Below, piece after piece: positions 55,122 to 63,471 of a stretch of 64,000 nucleotides of DNA. The notes under the pieces are model-generated. The model searched no databases, was not told where the DNA came from, and saw only the letters and a program-made list of their open reading frames with translations. A program made the translations under genes and the position numbers. The DNA comes from Terriglobales bacterium (lineage in GTDB: Bacteria > Acidobacteriota > Terriglobia > Terriglobales > Acidobacteriaceae): positions 248,001 to 312,000 of the forward strand of contig DASRER010000020.1 of assembly GCA_035651995.1 (NCBI GenBank), written 5' to 3'. Numbering within the stretch: position 1 is the first letter of the stretch; each line of letters begins with the position of its first letter.

Positions 55122-56024
55122 ATGGCGGCAGACAACAAACCCGGCGCCCTCTCAGCCGTCCGCAGCGGCCTCTCCGCTTCGGCGCGCCGTCCGTGGCTGG
55201 CGCTGCTGTTCTTCGCGGTGAACCTGCTCGTCGCGGCCGCTGTCGCGGCGCCCATGTATTCGGCACTGCGCGAACACATCGGCGCGAGCATCGTCGGTCG
55301 CGATTTGGCGCGCGGGTTCAGCGCGGCTTGGCTCACTGAATTCCAGATCGCGCGCGCCGACTTCCTCAGCGGCTTCGCTACGGCGATCGCCTGGGCGGGC
55401 GTCGTGTTCCTGGCGCTCAACACCATCCTGTCCGCCGGGGCGTTCGAAGTGTTTGCGCAGGGTGAGGGTGCGGGCATGCACGCCTTTGGGCGCGGCGTGG
55501 GCAAATACTTCGGCCGGTTCGCGCGGCTCGCGGTCGCCGCCTCGGTGATGTACTTCGTGGCGTTCTGGGTGTGGAACTACGCCGCCGAGAAGCTGCTCGA
55601 CGCCATGTTCCGCCACGCCATGCGTGAGGCCGCGCACTTTTATTTGGAATGGGCGCGCTGGGCGCTGCTCGGGCTCTCGCTCGTGCTGATCAATGCCGTG
55701 GTTGAATTCGCCAAGGCGGAGATCGTGGTCTCGGCGCGCCGCTCGGCGCTGGGCGCGCTCGGACACGCGGCCGGCTTCGTCCTGCGCCGGCTCGGCGCCG
55801 TGCTCTCGATGGTGTTCACGCTCGGCCTGCTGAGCACGTTGGCGGTGCTGGCGTACGTGGTGTTCGCGCGCTACTTCCCGCAATCGGGCGTGATCACGGT
55901 GGCGCTGTGGTTCGCCGTGGCCCAGTTCCTGTTGTGGCTTCGCTGGATGCTGCGCCTGGCCACGTGGGGCGCGGCCGTCGCGTACTACGGCGGACACGCG
56001 CCTCGTCAACTCGCCGTCGAATAG
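55122..56024 (+). CDS. Hypothetical multi-spanning membrane protein
   Basis: The 300-residue protein has five or six hydrophobic segments (ALLFFAVNLLVAAAVAAPM; FATAIAWAGVVFLALNTIL; FARLAVAASVMYFVAFWVW; WALLGLSLVLINAVVEFA; VLSMVFTLGLLSTLAVLAYVV; VALWFAVAQFLLWLRWML). It resembles the large class of membrane proteins of unknown function found in acidobacteria; no enzyme motif is visible. The ATG at 55122 lies just after the repeat. A palindromic terminator follows. Confidence 0.75.
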   Translation: MAADNKPGALSAVRSGLSASARRPWLALLFFAVNLLVAAAVAAPMYSALREHIGASIVGRDLARGFSAAWLTEFQIARADFLSGFATAIAWAGVVFLALNTILSAGAFEVFAQGEGAGMHAFGRGVGKYFGRFARLAVAASVMYFVAFWVWNYAAEKLLDAMFRHAMREAAHFYLEWARWALLGLSLVLINAVVEFAKAEIVVSARRSALGALGHAAGFVLRRLGAVLSMVFTLGLLSTLAVLAYVVFARYFPQSGVITVALWFAVAQFLLWLRWMLRLATWGAAVAYYGGHAPRQLAVE

Positions 56025-56041
56025 CCCGCAGGATCGGCTGG

Positions 56042-56063
56042 AAGGGCGCCGCAGGGCGCCCTT
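56042..56063. terminator. Bidirectional hairpin terminator
   Basis: Perfect stem AAGGGCGCC, loop GCAG, GGCGCCCTT, followed by CTGGTTT. It lies between the membrane protein gene and the pseudogene on the other strand. Confidence 0.7.
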
Positions 56064-56094
56064 CTGGTTTCTCCCTTGGTTCGGACGGCGCTCG

Positions 56095-56335
56095 TTACTT
56101 CGCCTCGGCGAGCACGTCGGCGTAGTAATTCAGCAGCGCGCGCTTGGGAGTTTCCTTGAGCGGCAGCGTGACGATTCTGCTCCACGGTTGCATTGCCGTT
56201 CATGGTGAAGTTGCCCACGCGAATCACGTTGCCGTTCGCCATCTCCAGGTAGAGCGGAACGAGCATGCGGAATTGATCGGTCACGCCCGACTGCGTCACC
56301 CTCAGCTTCACACCGACGCCGCCCGCCGCGGATGC
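56095..56335 (-). pseudogene. Frameshifted C-terminal remnant, possibly of an M1-peptidase-like protein
   Basis: On the minus strand the frame reads VGVKLRVTQSGVTDQFRMLV then PLYLEMANGNVIRVGNFTMN, and breaks near base 56178. In the next frame it continues VTLPLKETPKRALLNYYADV and ends LAEAK plus stop at 56095. Joined by a one-base shift, this looks like the beta-rich C-terminal end of an acidobacterial M1-type or similar exported peptidase. An in-frame stop closes the upstream side. It may be a decayed relic; the intact M1 gene 1.1 kb away is only distantly similar. Family assignment is inferred. Confidence 0.5.
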
Positions 56336-56585
56336 GAGTCAGGGACGAAGGCCGGCGTTCAACTCTAGTCCGGGCGGAGCAGCTGTCAGGCAGTGTGACT
56401 GCTTAGAAAGCGCCATGAAACGCCACTAGTTTTCCGCAGCCCGTTCGAATTTGGCTCCGGTTGCGCGATCGGCCTGGCCCCGCCGCTGGTTGACACGCCC
56501 TTCCGGAGCAGAGCAACATTGTTGGTTTGCCGAGGCGGGCCGGTTCGACTCCGCGCGGCGCGACGACCTACCTGGGAGGTACTCC

Positions 56586-57431
56586 ATGACTCGCATACGG
56601 ACGGCACTCGTCCTGCTGGGACCGCTGTTGGCAGTGTTGGCGCTGATGGCGCAGGAGAAGAAGCCGCTGACCAACAACGACGTTGTCCAGCTGGTGAAGG
56701 CGGGATTGTCGGAGAGCACCATCCTGAGCGCGATGGAGGGAGCGCCGAGCAACTTCGACGTGTCGGCGGCTGCGCTGGTCGAGTTGAAGCAGGCGAACGT
56801 TCCGGAAAAAGTGATCCAGGCGATGATCTCGGCAGCGAAGACTAGCCGCCCCGCTGCGCCGGCGGCGCCTTCGCCCGCCAGCGATAAGGCAGCCGCGCCC
56901 TCGGCGCCGTCGCGCGTGACCACAGCAGTCGCGAGTACTGCCGATTCCGACGTGGCTGCGCCCGCCGAGGTCGGCGTATACGCCATGGTTGCCGGCAAGC
57001 TCACGCCGGTCGGAACAGAGACCGTGGGCTGGAAGACCGGCGGCTCGCTGAAGAAGGTGGCGACGGCGGGCATCGCCAAGGGCCACGTGAACGGCGTCAT
57101 CCAGAACAACGCGTCGAACCTGCGCGTTCGCGTGCCGCTGGAATTCGTGGTGCGCACGCCCGAGGGCGTTTCCGCGGCCGAATACCAGCTGCTGCGCATG
57201 GACGTGAAGGACGACCGGCGCGAATTCCGCGCGCTCACCGGCGAAGTGACCAACGCCGCCGACAACCGCGAAAGAGACTCGATCACATTCCAGACAGAAA
57301 AAGTGAGCGCGCGCCTGTTCCGCATCCGGCTCGACCGGCTGGCGCGCGGCGAATACGGCTTCCTGCCGCCGGGCGCGGGCAACAACCTGGGCGCACCGGC
57401 AAAGATCTACACGTTTGCCGTGATCGAGTAG
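56586..57431 (+). CDS. Exported hypothetical protein with an N-terminal helical domain
   Basis: The 281-residue protein has a signal peptide (TALVLLGPLLAVLALMAQ) and a first domain containing LTNNDVVQLVKAGLSESTI, PSNFDVSAAALVELKQANV and EKVIQAMISAAK (residues about 28-85), a repeated helical pattern seen in many acidobacterial and planctomycete exported proteins. An Ala/Pro/Ser-rich linker (about 86-125) and a beta-rich C-terminal domain (LRVRVPLEFVVRTPEG, RLFRIRLDRLARGEYGFLPP) follow. The start has GGGAGG 6 bases upstream. Function unknown; location probably periplasmic. Confidence 0.78.
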   Translation: MTRIRTALVLLGPLLAVLALMAQEKKPLTNNDVVQLVKAGLSESTILSAMEGAPSNFDVSAAALVELKQANVPEKVIQAMISAAKTSRPAAPAAPSPASDKAAAPSAPSRVTTAVASTADSDVAAPAEVGVYAMVAGKLTPVGTETVGWKTGGSLKKVATAGIAKGHVNGVIQNNASNLRVRVPLEFVVRTPEGVSAAEYQLLRMDVKDDRREFRALTGEVTNAADNRERDSITFQTEKVSARLFRIRLDRLARGEYGFLPPGAGNNLGAPAKIYTFAVIE

Positions 57432-57454
57432 CAGCTCGACCTGAAGGTCAAGGA

Positions 57455-57535
57455 CCCTAACACCCACCACAGAGACACAGAGGCACAGAGAAAGACAATT
57501 CGAATTCCCCTGTGCTTCTGTGGCAGGTGTTTGCA
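57455..57535. repeat. CACCACAGAGACACAGAGGCAC word repeat, inverted pair
   Basis: Left CCACCACAGAGACACAGAGG; right CCCCTGTGCTTCTGTGGCAGG. A long hairpin between convergent genes. Confidence 0.78.
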
Positions 57536-57623
57536 ATCTTCGCAGGCCCAGCGTAGGTAGCCAAAGACGCAATTTTCAAAACAGAACGGCGGGAGGAAGG
57601 CAGGTTTTCCTTCCCACCGCCGG

Positions 57624-58028
57624 TTAGACCGCTCCCAGCGGCAGCATCTCTTCCTCTTCAGGGATGGAGACGCCGCGCAGCTTCACGAATCCCGCGCCAT
57701 CGCCGCTCATCGACGGACGGAAGTAGTTGCACTCCGCCACCGGGAACCCGATGACGATCCATGTTGGGCTGTAGCGGCACACGGCCATGATCTCGCCGCC
57801 ACGTCCGCGGATGAACTGGCCCCAGGTGCACCCGGAGCACAGGCTCTCCGGCTCGGGCGGAGGCGCCGCGGAAACTTCCGCCGGAGGCGCAGCTGGGACT
57901 ACGGCCGGCGGGTTCTCCGGCTTCGGCGCGTCCGGCGTGATACTGCCAATCGTGACCGGCTTGCTGCGCACGCGGAACCAAAGCGCTCGAACCAGGTTCA
58001 TGAGAATCAGGACGAAAATGTTCTCCAA
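57624..58028 (-). CDS. Short membrane-anchored hypothetical protein, TTG start
   Basis: The 134-residue protein begins LENIFVLILMNLVRALWFRV, a membrane-anchor-like segment, then a Pro/Ala-rich linker and a compact domain with LCSGCTWGQFIRGRGG, AVCRYSPTWIVI and VAECNYFRPSMS, whose four cysteines could bind a metal or form disulfides. The start is inferred: a TTG at 58028 follows a perfect AAGGAGGTG site with 5 bases spacing, whereas the frame further upstream is a CGAGTCTCGCG repeat. No family recognised; the Glu-rich tail is hydrophilic. It is convergent with the exported protein gene at 56586-57431. Confidence 0.68.
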   Translation of the reverse strand: MENIFVLILMNLVRALWFRVRSKPVTIGSITPDAPKPENPPAVVPAAPPAEVSAAPPPEPESLCSGCTWGQFIRGRGGEIMAVCRYSPTWIVIGFPVAECNYFRPSMSGDGAGFVKLRGVSIPEEEEMLPLGAV

Positions 58029-58554
58029 GCTGCACCTCCTTTCAGGCAAAAGTTTCGAGTCTCGCGTTTCGAGTTTCGCGAAAGAGCGAGACGCCAACGC
58101 GACAGCAGAGTGAACGGGAACGGAAGGCAGCTGCGCACGCGCGCGAATGCCTCACGGGGTTGACGGTGTTGGCTGCTGTGCTGAGGCCTGGGAGCGGTTA
58201 CAAGCCGATCAGGGAATCGGCAAAGCACGCCAGTCGTGACATCGCGACGCACGGTGTGGCCGTGCCGCGATCTCGCCGCCAGTTTTCGGGTTGGATATGG
58301 CGTTTCAAGCGTGCTGACCTCGTCTGAAAAGAATGCCACGAGCGCGGAAAGTTGCGCAATGACAAAGATTGTCAAAAGAAGCAAAGCTCAACGCGGATGA
58401 ACGCGGACCAACGGCAAATAATTTGAGTTAGGTCAGTGAGAATCGATGTAAATCCGCGGCGTCAACGATCTGCAAGACAAGAACGTGGACAAGGTCGGCG
58501 TCCACAGGATGTGCAGTTTTCTGGCAACCGCCAACCGGCAACTGACAACTGCTT
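58029..58554. other. Intergenic stretch with repeats and an operator-like palindrome
   Basis: About 525 bases without a gene. It holds CGAGTCTCGCGTTTCGAGTT words (58056-58078), a CGCGGATGAACGCGGACC word (58392-58409), GCAACCGCCAACCGGCAACTG words (58522-58545), and the palindrome TGACAAAGATTGTCA (58360-58374), 6 bp with a 3-base centre, which looks like a regulator site; its minus-strand reading also gives TTGACA. No RNA gene is recognised. Confidence 0.55.
58360..58374. promoter_or_regulatory. TGACAA-AGA-TTGTCA palindrome
   Basis: Six-base perfect inverted repeat with a three-base centre, upstream of the TTG-start gene (minus strand). Possible repressor or activator site; the bound regulator is unknown. 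Confidence 0.4.
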
Positions 58555-59730
58555 TCAGTACTTCGGCACCTTGGGATCCACCTTGTCGCTCCATGCGAGG
58601 ATGCCGCCCGCCAGGTTCGCCACTTTGCGGAAGCCGGCCTGCTGGAGGAAGCCGACGGCTTTCGCGCTGCGCACGCCGGAGCGGCAGTGCACCACGATGT
58701 CGCGCGCGGTGTCGAGTTCACTGACGCGCCTGGGCAGGTCGCCGAGCGGGATGAGGTGTCCGCCGATGTTGCAGATCTGGTACTCGTGGGGCTCGCGCAC
58801 GTCGAGCACGAACACGTCTTCGCCGGCGTCGAGCTTGCGCTTCAACTCTTCCGGCTGGATCTCGGGAACTCCGGTGGCCACAGGCGTCTCCTCGCCGCGA
58901 ATGCCGCAGAACTGATTGTAGTCAATCAGCGCGGTGACGGTAGGATGCGTGCCACACGCCGGGCAGTCGGGGTTCTTGCGCAGCTTCAGCTCGCGGAAGC
59001 GGATGGCCAGCGCGTCAACCAGCAGCAGGCGCCCGACGAGCGGATCGCCCGATCCAAGGATCAGCTTCACCGCTTCGGTCGCCTGGATGACGCCGACCAG
59101 TCCCGGCAGAATTCCCAACACGCCGCCTTCGGCGCAGGAGGGCACCAGTCCCGGCGGTGGCGGCTCCGGATACAGGCAGCGATAGCACGGCCCTTCCTTT
59201 GTGGCGAAGATGCTCGCCTGGCCTTCAAAGCGGAAGATCGAGCCGTAGACGTTCGGCTTGCCGGTGAGGACGCAGGCGTCGTTGACGAGGTAGCGCGTGG
59301 GGAAGTTATCGGTGCCATCAATGATGATGTCGAACTGGCGGAAGAGCTCAAGCGCGTTGGAGCTGTTCAGATGTGTCTCGAACGTGCGCACTTCGACATA
59401 CGGATTGATGCCCTTGATGCGGTCGCGCGCCGATTCCAGCTTGGGCCGGCCCACGTCGGCGGTGGAGTGGATGATCTGGCGCTGCAGGTTGGTGTAGTCC
59501 ACCACGTCGAAATCAACGATGCCCAGCGTGCCCACGCCCGCGGCCGCCAGGTACAGCGCCACGGGCGAGCCGAGGCCGCCGGCGCCGATGCAGAGCACGC
59601 GCGCCGCCTTCAGTTTGAGCTGGCCCTCCATGCCCACCTCGGGCATGATCAGGTGGCGCGAGTAGCGAAGAATCTCTTCGTTGCTGAGGGAAACGGCGGG
59701 AGCCTCGACGACATTGGCTGGTGACGGCAT
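58555..59730 (-). CDS. moeZ: Adenylyltransferase/sulfurtransferase (MoeZ-like: MoeB plus rhodanese)
   Basis: E1-like enzyme that adenylates the C-terminal Gly of small sulfur-carrier proteins and thiocarboxylates it. The 391-residue protein has a ThiF/MoeB domain with LCIGAGGLGSPVALYLAAAG (residues about 46-65), VDYTNLQRQIIHS (about 77-89), the DGTDNFPTRYLVND segment (about 136) and zinc-type cysteines in CYRCLYPEPP and CPACGTHP. A rhodanese domain begins near residue 285 (VFVLDVREPHEYQICNIGG), with the catalytic Cys in VVHCRSGVRSAKA. With cysM and mec nearby, a role in feeding sulfur to a carrier such as CysO is likely; molybdopterin or thiamine carriers are alternatives. Confidence 0.93.
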   Translation of the reverse strand: MPSPANVVEAPAVSLSNEEILRYSRHLIMPEVGMEGQLKLKAARVLCIGAGGLGSPVALYLAAAGVGTLGIVDFDVVDYTNLQRQIIHSTADVGRPKLESARDRIKGINPYVEVRTFETHLNSSNALELFRQFDIIIDGTDNFPTRYLVNDACVLTGKPNVYGSIFRFEGQASIFATKEGPCYRCLYPEPPPPGLVPSCAEGGVLGILPGLVGVIQATEAVKLILGSGDPLVGRLLLVDALAIRFRELKLRKNPDCPACGTHPTVTALIDYNQFCGIRGEETPVATGVPEIQPEELKRKLDAGEDVFVLDVREPHEYQICNIGGHLIPLGDLPRRVSELDTARDIVVHCRSGVRSAKAVGFLQQAGFRKVANLAGGILAWSDKVDPKVPKY

Positions 59731-59747
59731 AGACGACGCTCTGTGTG

Positions 59748-59845
59748 AAAATTCGCTATTGGTTATTTGTTATTGGATCGGCGCATCCGTCGGCCGACGG
59801 CAGGACCAGCACTCAATAGCCAATAGCAAATAGCCCGATTGCCAA
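59748..59845. repeat. TTGTTATTGGTTATTTG word repeat, inverted pair
   Basis: Left CGCTATTGGTTATTTGTTATTGG; right CTCAATAGCCAATAGCAAATAGC. The arms pair across about 40 bases between divergent genes. Confidence 0.75.
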
Positions 59846-59894
59846 TACCATGATGTCTGAGAGGGCGCTTCGGTTTCAACTTCGCGCCGCAGCG

Positions 59895-59900
59895 TAAAAT
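59895..59900 (+). promoter_or_regulatory. -10 box of the MBL-fold gene
   Basis: TAAAAT, 9 bases before the ATG at 59910. Confidence 0.4.
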
Positions 59901-59909
59901 GGCGCCGGC

Positions 59910-60884
59910 ATGATCTCGTTGAAAATGAAGGCGCGAACCGCCGTCGCGCTGCTCGCCATCATCACGGCCGCGCTCTCGACGGCAGCTCAGTCGGCCGGCA
60001 AGTCCAGGCCCAACACCATCGAAAACCTCTACGACGCCTTCGGCCCGCAGAAGAAGGGCACGGTGCTCGACTGGGGCTTTTCCGTGCTCATCGAGTACCG
60101 CGGCAAAACGATTCTCTTCGACAGCGGCAACGACGTCGACAAGTTCCGCCACAATGTCGAGGCGCTCGGCGTCGATCTGCAGAAAGTGGACGTGGCCGTG
60201 CTCTCGCACCGTCACCTGGACCACATCTCCGGCTTCCAGTACATGCTGCAGGTGAAGCCGCAGGTAGAGGCCTATCTGCCCGACGACCAGATATTGGGCG
60301 CGCCGGTGCCGTTTCGCGTGGCACCTGAGACACCGGAAGCCAGGCAACAGCTTGCCGGCATGTCGCCGGAGGAACTCTATTTCGGCGGCGCGAAGTCGGT
60401 CACGCAGGGCACTTCCGGCCCGTTTCCGCATGCCAACATTGCTTATGTGGGCAAGACGCGGCAGATCGGTCCCGGCATATGGCTCATCTACACCACGTCG
60501 CCGCTGCTGGGAGAGTTCAACGCGTATCCGCCATCCGAGCCCGGACATCCCGAGCTGATTGGCATGCCCGAAATCTCGCTGGCGCTGGAGACCGATGGTG
60601 GCATCGCGCTCATCACCGGCTGCTCACACAGCAAGGTGGAAACAATCGCGGCGGCGGCGCGCGAAGCGACCGGCAAGAAGATCACGCTGCTCGAAGGCGG
60701 GTTCCACCTGCTGCCCTACGACGCGGCAACCATCGAGAAGCTGGCGAACCAGCTCAAGAACGAACTCGGCGTGGAGCGGGTTGCGCCCGCGCACTGCACC
60801 GGGAACCTCGGCTTCAAGATCCTCAAGCAGGTCTACGGGCGCAACTACTCCTACGCCGGAGTCGAATCGGTCGTGGAGTTCTGA
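59910..60884 (+). CDS. Exported MBL-fold metallohydrolase
   Basis: The 324-residue protein has a signal peptide (TAVALLAIITAALSTAAQ) and a metallo-beta-lactamase fold: FSVLIEYRGKTILFDSGND (residues about 57-75) and VAVLSHRHLDHISGF (about 96-110) with the HxHxDH-type cluster written HRHLDH. GGIALITGCSHSKVETI (about 230-246) gives a further His. It resembles the COG1237 group (MptE/dihydropterin-type beta-ribofuranosyl synthase relatives). An export signal argues for an extracytoplasmic substrate. It is divergent from moeZ. Confidence 0.9.
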   Translation: MISLKMKARTAVALLAIITAALSTAAQSAGKSRPNTIENLYDAFGPQKKGTVLDWGFSVLIEYRGKTILFDSGNDVDKFRHNVEALGVDLQKVDVAVLSHRHLDHISGFQYMLQVKPQVEAYLPDDQILGAPVPFRVAPETPEARQQLAGMSPEELYFGGAKSVTQGTSGPFPHANIAYVGKTRQIGPGIWLIYTTSPLLGEFNAYPPSEPGHPELIGMPEISLALETDGGIALITGCSHSKVETIAAAAREATGKKITLLEGGFHLLPYDAATIEKLANQLKNELGVERVAPAHCTGNLGFKILKQVYGRNYSYAGVESVVEF

Positions 60885-60888
60885 GCGT

Positions 60889-61254
60889 CTATTTTCCGGT
60901 CTGCTGCCACAGCGCGAGCACTGCGCCGGTCGGGTCTTCGAAGATGCTGAAGCTGCCCACGCCGGGAATTTCGGTGACGTCGCGCTTGATCTTCGCTCCC
61001 AGCGATTTAGCGCGCTCCGTCGCCTTGCGGATGTCGGGCACGTCGACATAGGCGAGCCACGTGGAGGGCGCACCCGGCAAGGGATGCTGCATCATGCCGC
61101 CGCCGGTGCCGTTGCCCGGCTTGATGAGCGTGTACCCCATGCCGCCGCCTATCGCGACGTCTTCCAGGTTCCACTCAAAAAGCTGTCCGTAGAATTGCTT
61201 GGCCTTGTCAATGTCGGTGCTCATCAGTTCGACGTGAACGAATGGATTGGGCAT
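60889..61254 (-). CDS. VOC (glyoxalase/bleomycin-resistance) family protein
   Basis: The 121-residue protein is a single glyoxalase-fold unit pair: FVHVELMSTDIDKAKQFYGQ (residues about 5-24), FEWNLEDVAIGGGMGYTLI, WLAYVDVPDIRKATERAKSL and FSIFEDPTGAVLALWQ. The last motif and the early His/Glu positions are typical metal sites of the VOC superfamily. Reaction unknown. The ATG at 61254 is favoured over the one six bases earlier because AAAGGA then sits at proper distance. It is convergent with the MBL gene. Confidence 0.9.
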   Translation of the reverse strand: MPNPFVHVELMSTDIDKAKQFYGQLFEWNLEDVAIGGGMGYTLIKPGNGTGGGMMQHPLPGAPSTWLAYVDVPDIRKATERAKSLGAKIKRDVTEIPGVGSFSIFEDPTGAVLALWQQTGK

Positions 61255-61308
61255 GTGCATCCTTTCTCTGGTGAAGTCGTTGGCAGGATTGATCGTAGGG
61301 CCCCGATG

Positions 61309-61782
61309 TTAGCCGGTGGTTAACGCTCTGACCACGATGTCTTCATCCTCGAACCGCTTATCGTCTTCCGTCGTTCCCGCGAGCGCGAACGAGTTCGTTT
61401 GTGCGGCCTTGCCCTTTTCGATGCTGGTGATCACGTAGGAGCACCCCACCCAGTGCGCCTCGGCGAAGTCGGTCGGCGACCAGCGCGCGGGATGATCGGG
61501 ATGCGAGTGGTAGAAGCCAACGATGTCGAGGTGCCGCTCGCGCGCCTGGCGCTGGATGCGCACCAGCTCGGCAGGATCGATATTGTAGCGATTGTGGAGC
61601 GCATCCAGCCGCGTATTGCCCGCGCGAACGCTGGCGCGCACGCTGCGCACTCGGCCGTCGGCGCTCACCTCACCCAGCAGCACGCCGCAGCATTCGTGCG
61701 GATACGTCTCCTCGCCGTGCCGGCGGATAGCGTCGTATTCGGGTTGGGAGATCTCGAGCATGGCAGGCAATGCCGTTGTCAC
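61309..61782 (-). CDS. JAMM/MPN+ metalloprotease, Mec-like
   Basis: The 157-residue protein is a JAB1/MPN-type zinc protease: ETYPHECCGVLLGEV (residues about 24-38) and the JAMM motif GFYHSHPDHPARWSPTD (about 94-110) with HxH(x7)SxxD, preceded by the upstream Glu. In Mycobacterium tuberculosis, Mec removes cysteine from the carrier CysO after CysM has built it there. The GTG start overlaps the stop of the cysM gene by four bases (GTGA), so the two are co-translated. A direct role in carrier-dependent cysteine synthesis is therefore the best reading. No CysO-like gene lies between them or elsewhere in the window. Confidence 0.9.
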   Translation of the reverse strand: MTTALPAMLEISQPEYDAIRRHGEETYPHECCGVLLGEVSADGRVRSVRASVRAGNTRLDALHNRYNIDPAELVRIQRQARERHLDIVGFYHSHPDHPARWSPTDFAEAHWVGCSYVITSIEKGKAAQTNSFALAGTTEDDKRFEDEDIVVRALTTG

Positions 61783-62807
61783 ATCTCCCAGAACTTCTCG
61801 CTCAAGTACTTGTCGCCCGAGTCGGGAAACACGGTAACGATGATCGCCTTGGCGCGCTCGCTCGGCGGAAGTTGCTTCGCGACTTCCAAGGAGCCGACCA
61901 GCGCCGCGCCCGAGGAGATGCCGACCAGCAATCCTTCCTCGCGCGCCAGCCGTCGCACCATCACGTGTGACGCCTCGGTCGAAATGCCGAGGTCGAGGTC
62001 GGCGAGCGCTGGATCGTAAATGGCCGGCACGATCGCCGTCGCCATGTGCTTGGCGCCTTCGATGCCGTGGAATGGCGAATCCGGCTGCAAGGAGATGCAG
62101 CGGATCGCCGGATTCAATTCCTTCAGACGCCGCGCCGTTCCCATGAACGTGCCGCTGGTGCCGAGCATGGCGACGAAGTGAGTGACGCGGCCTTCGGTCT
62201 GCCGCCAGATTTCATTCGCCGTGCCGTTGTAGTGCGCACGCCAGTTGGCGGGGTTGGAGTACTGGTCGGCGTAGAAATACTTGTGCGGCTCGGCGGCGAA
62301 CATTTCCTTGGCCCTTCGAATCGCTCCGTCGGAGCCTTCGCCTGGATCGGTGTAGACGATCTTGGCGCCGTAGGCGTTCAGAATGCGCTTGCGCTCCGGC
62401 GAAGCATTCGAAGGCATGCACAGCGTGACCCCGAATCCGCGCGCCGCGCCGATCATGGCGTAGGCGATGCCGGTGTTGCCGCTGGTGGAATCGAGCAGCG
62501 CGACGCCGGGGCGCAGCTTTCCGCTGCGCTCGGCTTCGGCAACGATGGCGGCCGCAGCGCGATCCTTCACCGATCCGCCGGGGTTGAACCACTCCGCCTT
62601 GGCCAGGATCTGCAGTCCGCCGGCTTGCGCTCCGCCCGGACCTGACGCGATCCGCCCCAGGTGGATGAGCGGCGTGTTGCCAATGCGCCCCAGGGCGTCT
62701 TCTCCGAGGCGCATTTCCGCCGATTTTCGGGCCGTATCCGGCAAGCCAACTTCACCTGTAACGTCTTTAGCTACCAGTGCTTCCGAGCTGCGCGCCGGGC
62801 CTCTCAC
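61779..62807 (-). CDS. Cysteine synthase, CysM-like
   Basis: PLP enzyme making cysteine from an activated serine and sulfide or a thiocarboxylated carrier. The 342-residue protein has IGNTPLIHLGRIASG (residues about 42-56), the PLP Lys in FNPGGSVKDRAAAAI (about 72-86), LLDSTSGNTGIAYAMIG (about 105), LGTSGTFMGTARRLKE (about 215) and GISSGAALVGSLE (about 300). The mec-like gene follows directly. In this arrangement the carrier-linked CysM type is more likely than ordinary CysK, but the sequence alone does not prove it. An ATG at 62714 (MRLGEDALGRIG) is an alternative start; the GTG at 62807 adds 31 residues with no clear features. Confidence 0.92.
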   Translation of the reverse strand: MRGPARSSEALVAKDVTGEVGLPDTARKSAEMRLGEDALGRIGNTPLIHLGRIASGPGGAQAGGLQILAKAEWFNPGGSVKDRAAAAIVAEAERSGKLRPGVALLDSTSGNTGIAYAMIGAARGFGVTLCMPSNASPERKRILNAYGAKIVYTDPGEGSDGAIRRAKEMFAAEPHKYFYADQYSNPANWRAHYNGTANEIWRQTEGRVTHFVAMLGTSGTFMGTARRLKELNPAIRCISLQPDSPFHGIEGAKHMATAIVPAIYDPALADLDLGISTEASHVMVRRLAREEGLLVGISSGAALVGSLEVAKQLPPSERAKAIIVTVFPDSGDKYLSEKFWEM

Positions 62808-62999
62808 GTTGGTGGGGTGACTCTGGTAAGTTGTCTGATGCGTCTAAGTGTGCGACAGTCGCACGACTTGCCGCGCTCCCGAGTCTACCCAAGGCTCACG
62901 ATTTGGAGCAACGAAGCGGCGGGTTGCGGTATCGAATCGGCAAGCGCGCGAAGACGCGCTGCAGAGAAAGAGGCGCGCAAAGGCGCGCACAGACAGAAG

Positions 63000-63464
63000 A
63001 TGGCGAAGAACGACAAACCTAATTTCGATCAGGCGCTGGCCTGGTTCCGTGATCACGGCTTCGACCTGCTCGAAGCGCCCGGCACCAAGAGCCGCGTCTT
63101 TTTGAAGAAGTACAACGTCTCGGCCGCCGTCGAGAAAGACGACAACGACGGCGTGCGACTGTTCGCGCGCCCTGGCTACCTGGTGGGCAGCGAAATTGCG
63201 CGCCTGGTGGACCGCGGATATCAGAAGTTTCTCAAGACGACCAAGGCGGAAATCCCCGCCACGGCCGACCACCTGAAAGCGCTCCACCAGTTCAGCGAAG
63301 AGTTCCACGCAGCCACCGGCATCCCGACGCTCTACAATGAGTCGCTGGGCAGCGTGAGCGACGCGTATCTGTACGATCGCGTGGAGCACCGCGACCAGCC
63401 GCCGGCGCAACGGCCGAAACGCCCCTGGGAAGACCACGCCGAAACCGGCAAGCGCACCGCGTAA
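63000..63464 (+). CDS. Hypothetical protein, 154 aa
   Basis: A soluble protein with PNFDQALAWFRDHGFDLLEAP, SRVFLKKYNVSAAVEKDDND, GYLVGSEIARLVDRGYQKFL and LYNESLGSVSDAYLYDRVEH. The even spacing of charged and hydrophobic residues and normal codon use support a real gene. I do not recognise the family; no signal peptide, membrane helix or catalytic motif is visible. The ATG at 63000 follows GACAGAAG. A longer upstream frame has no coding character. It is convergent with the cyclase gene, with a repeat between them. Confidence 0.7.
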   Translation: MAKNDKPNFDQALAWFRDHGFDLLEAPGTKSRVFLKKYNVSAAVEKDDNDGVRLFARPGYLVGSEIARLVDRGYQKFLKTTKAEIPATADHLKALHQFSEEFHAATGIPTLYNESLGSVSDAYLYDRVEHRDQPPAQRPKRPWEDHAETGKRTA

Positions 63465-63471
63465 ACGAGCT

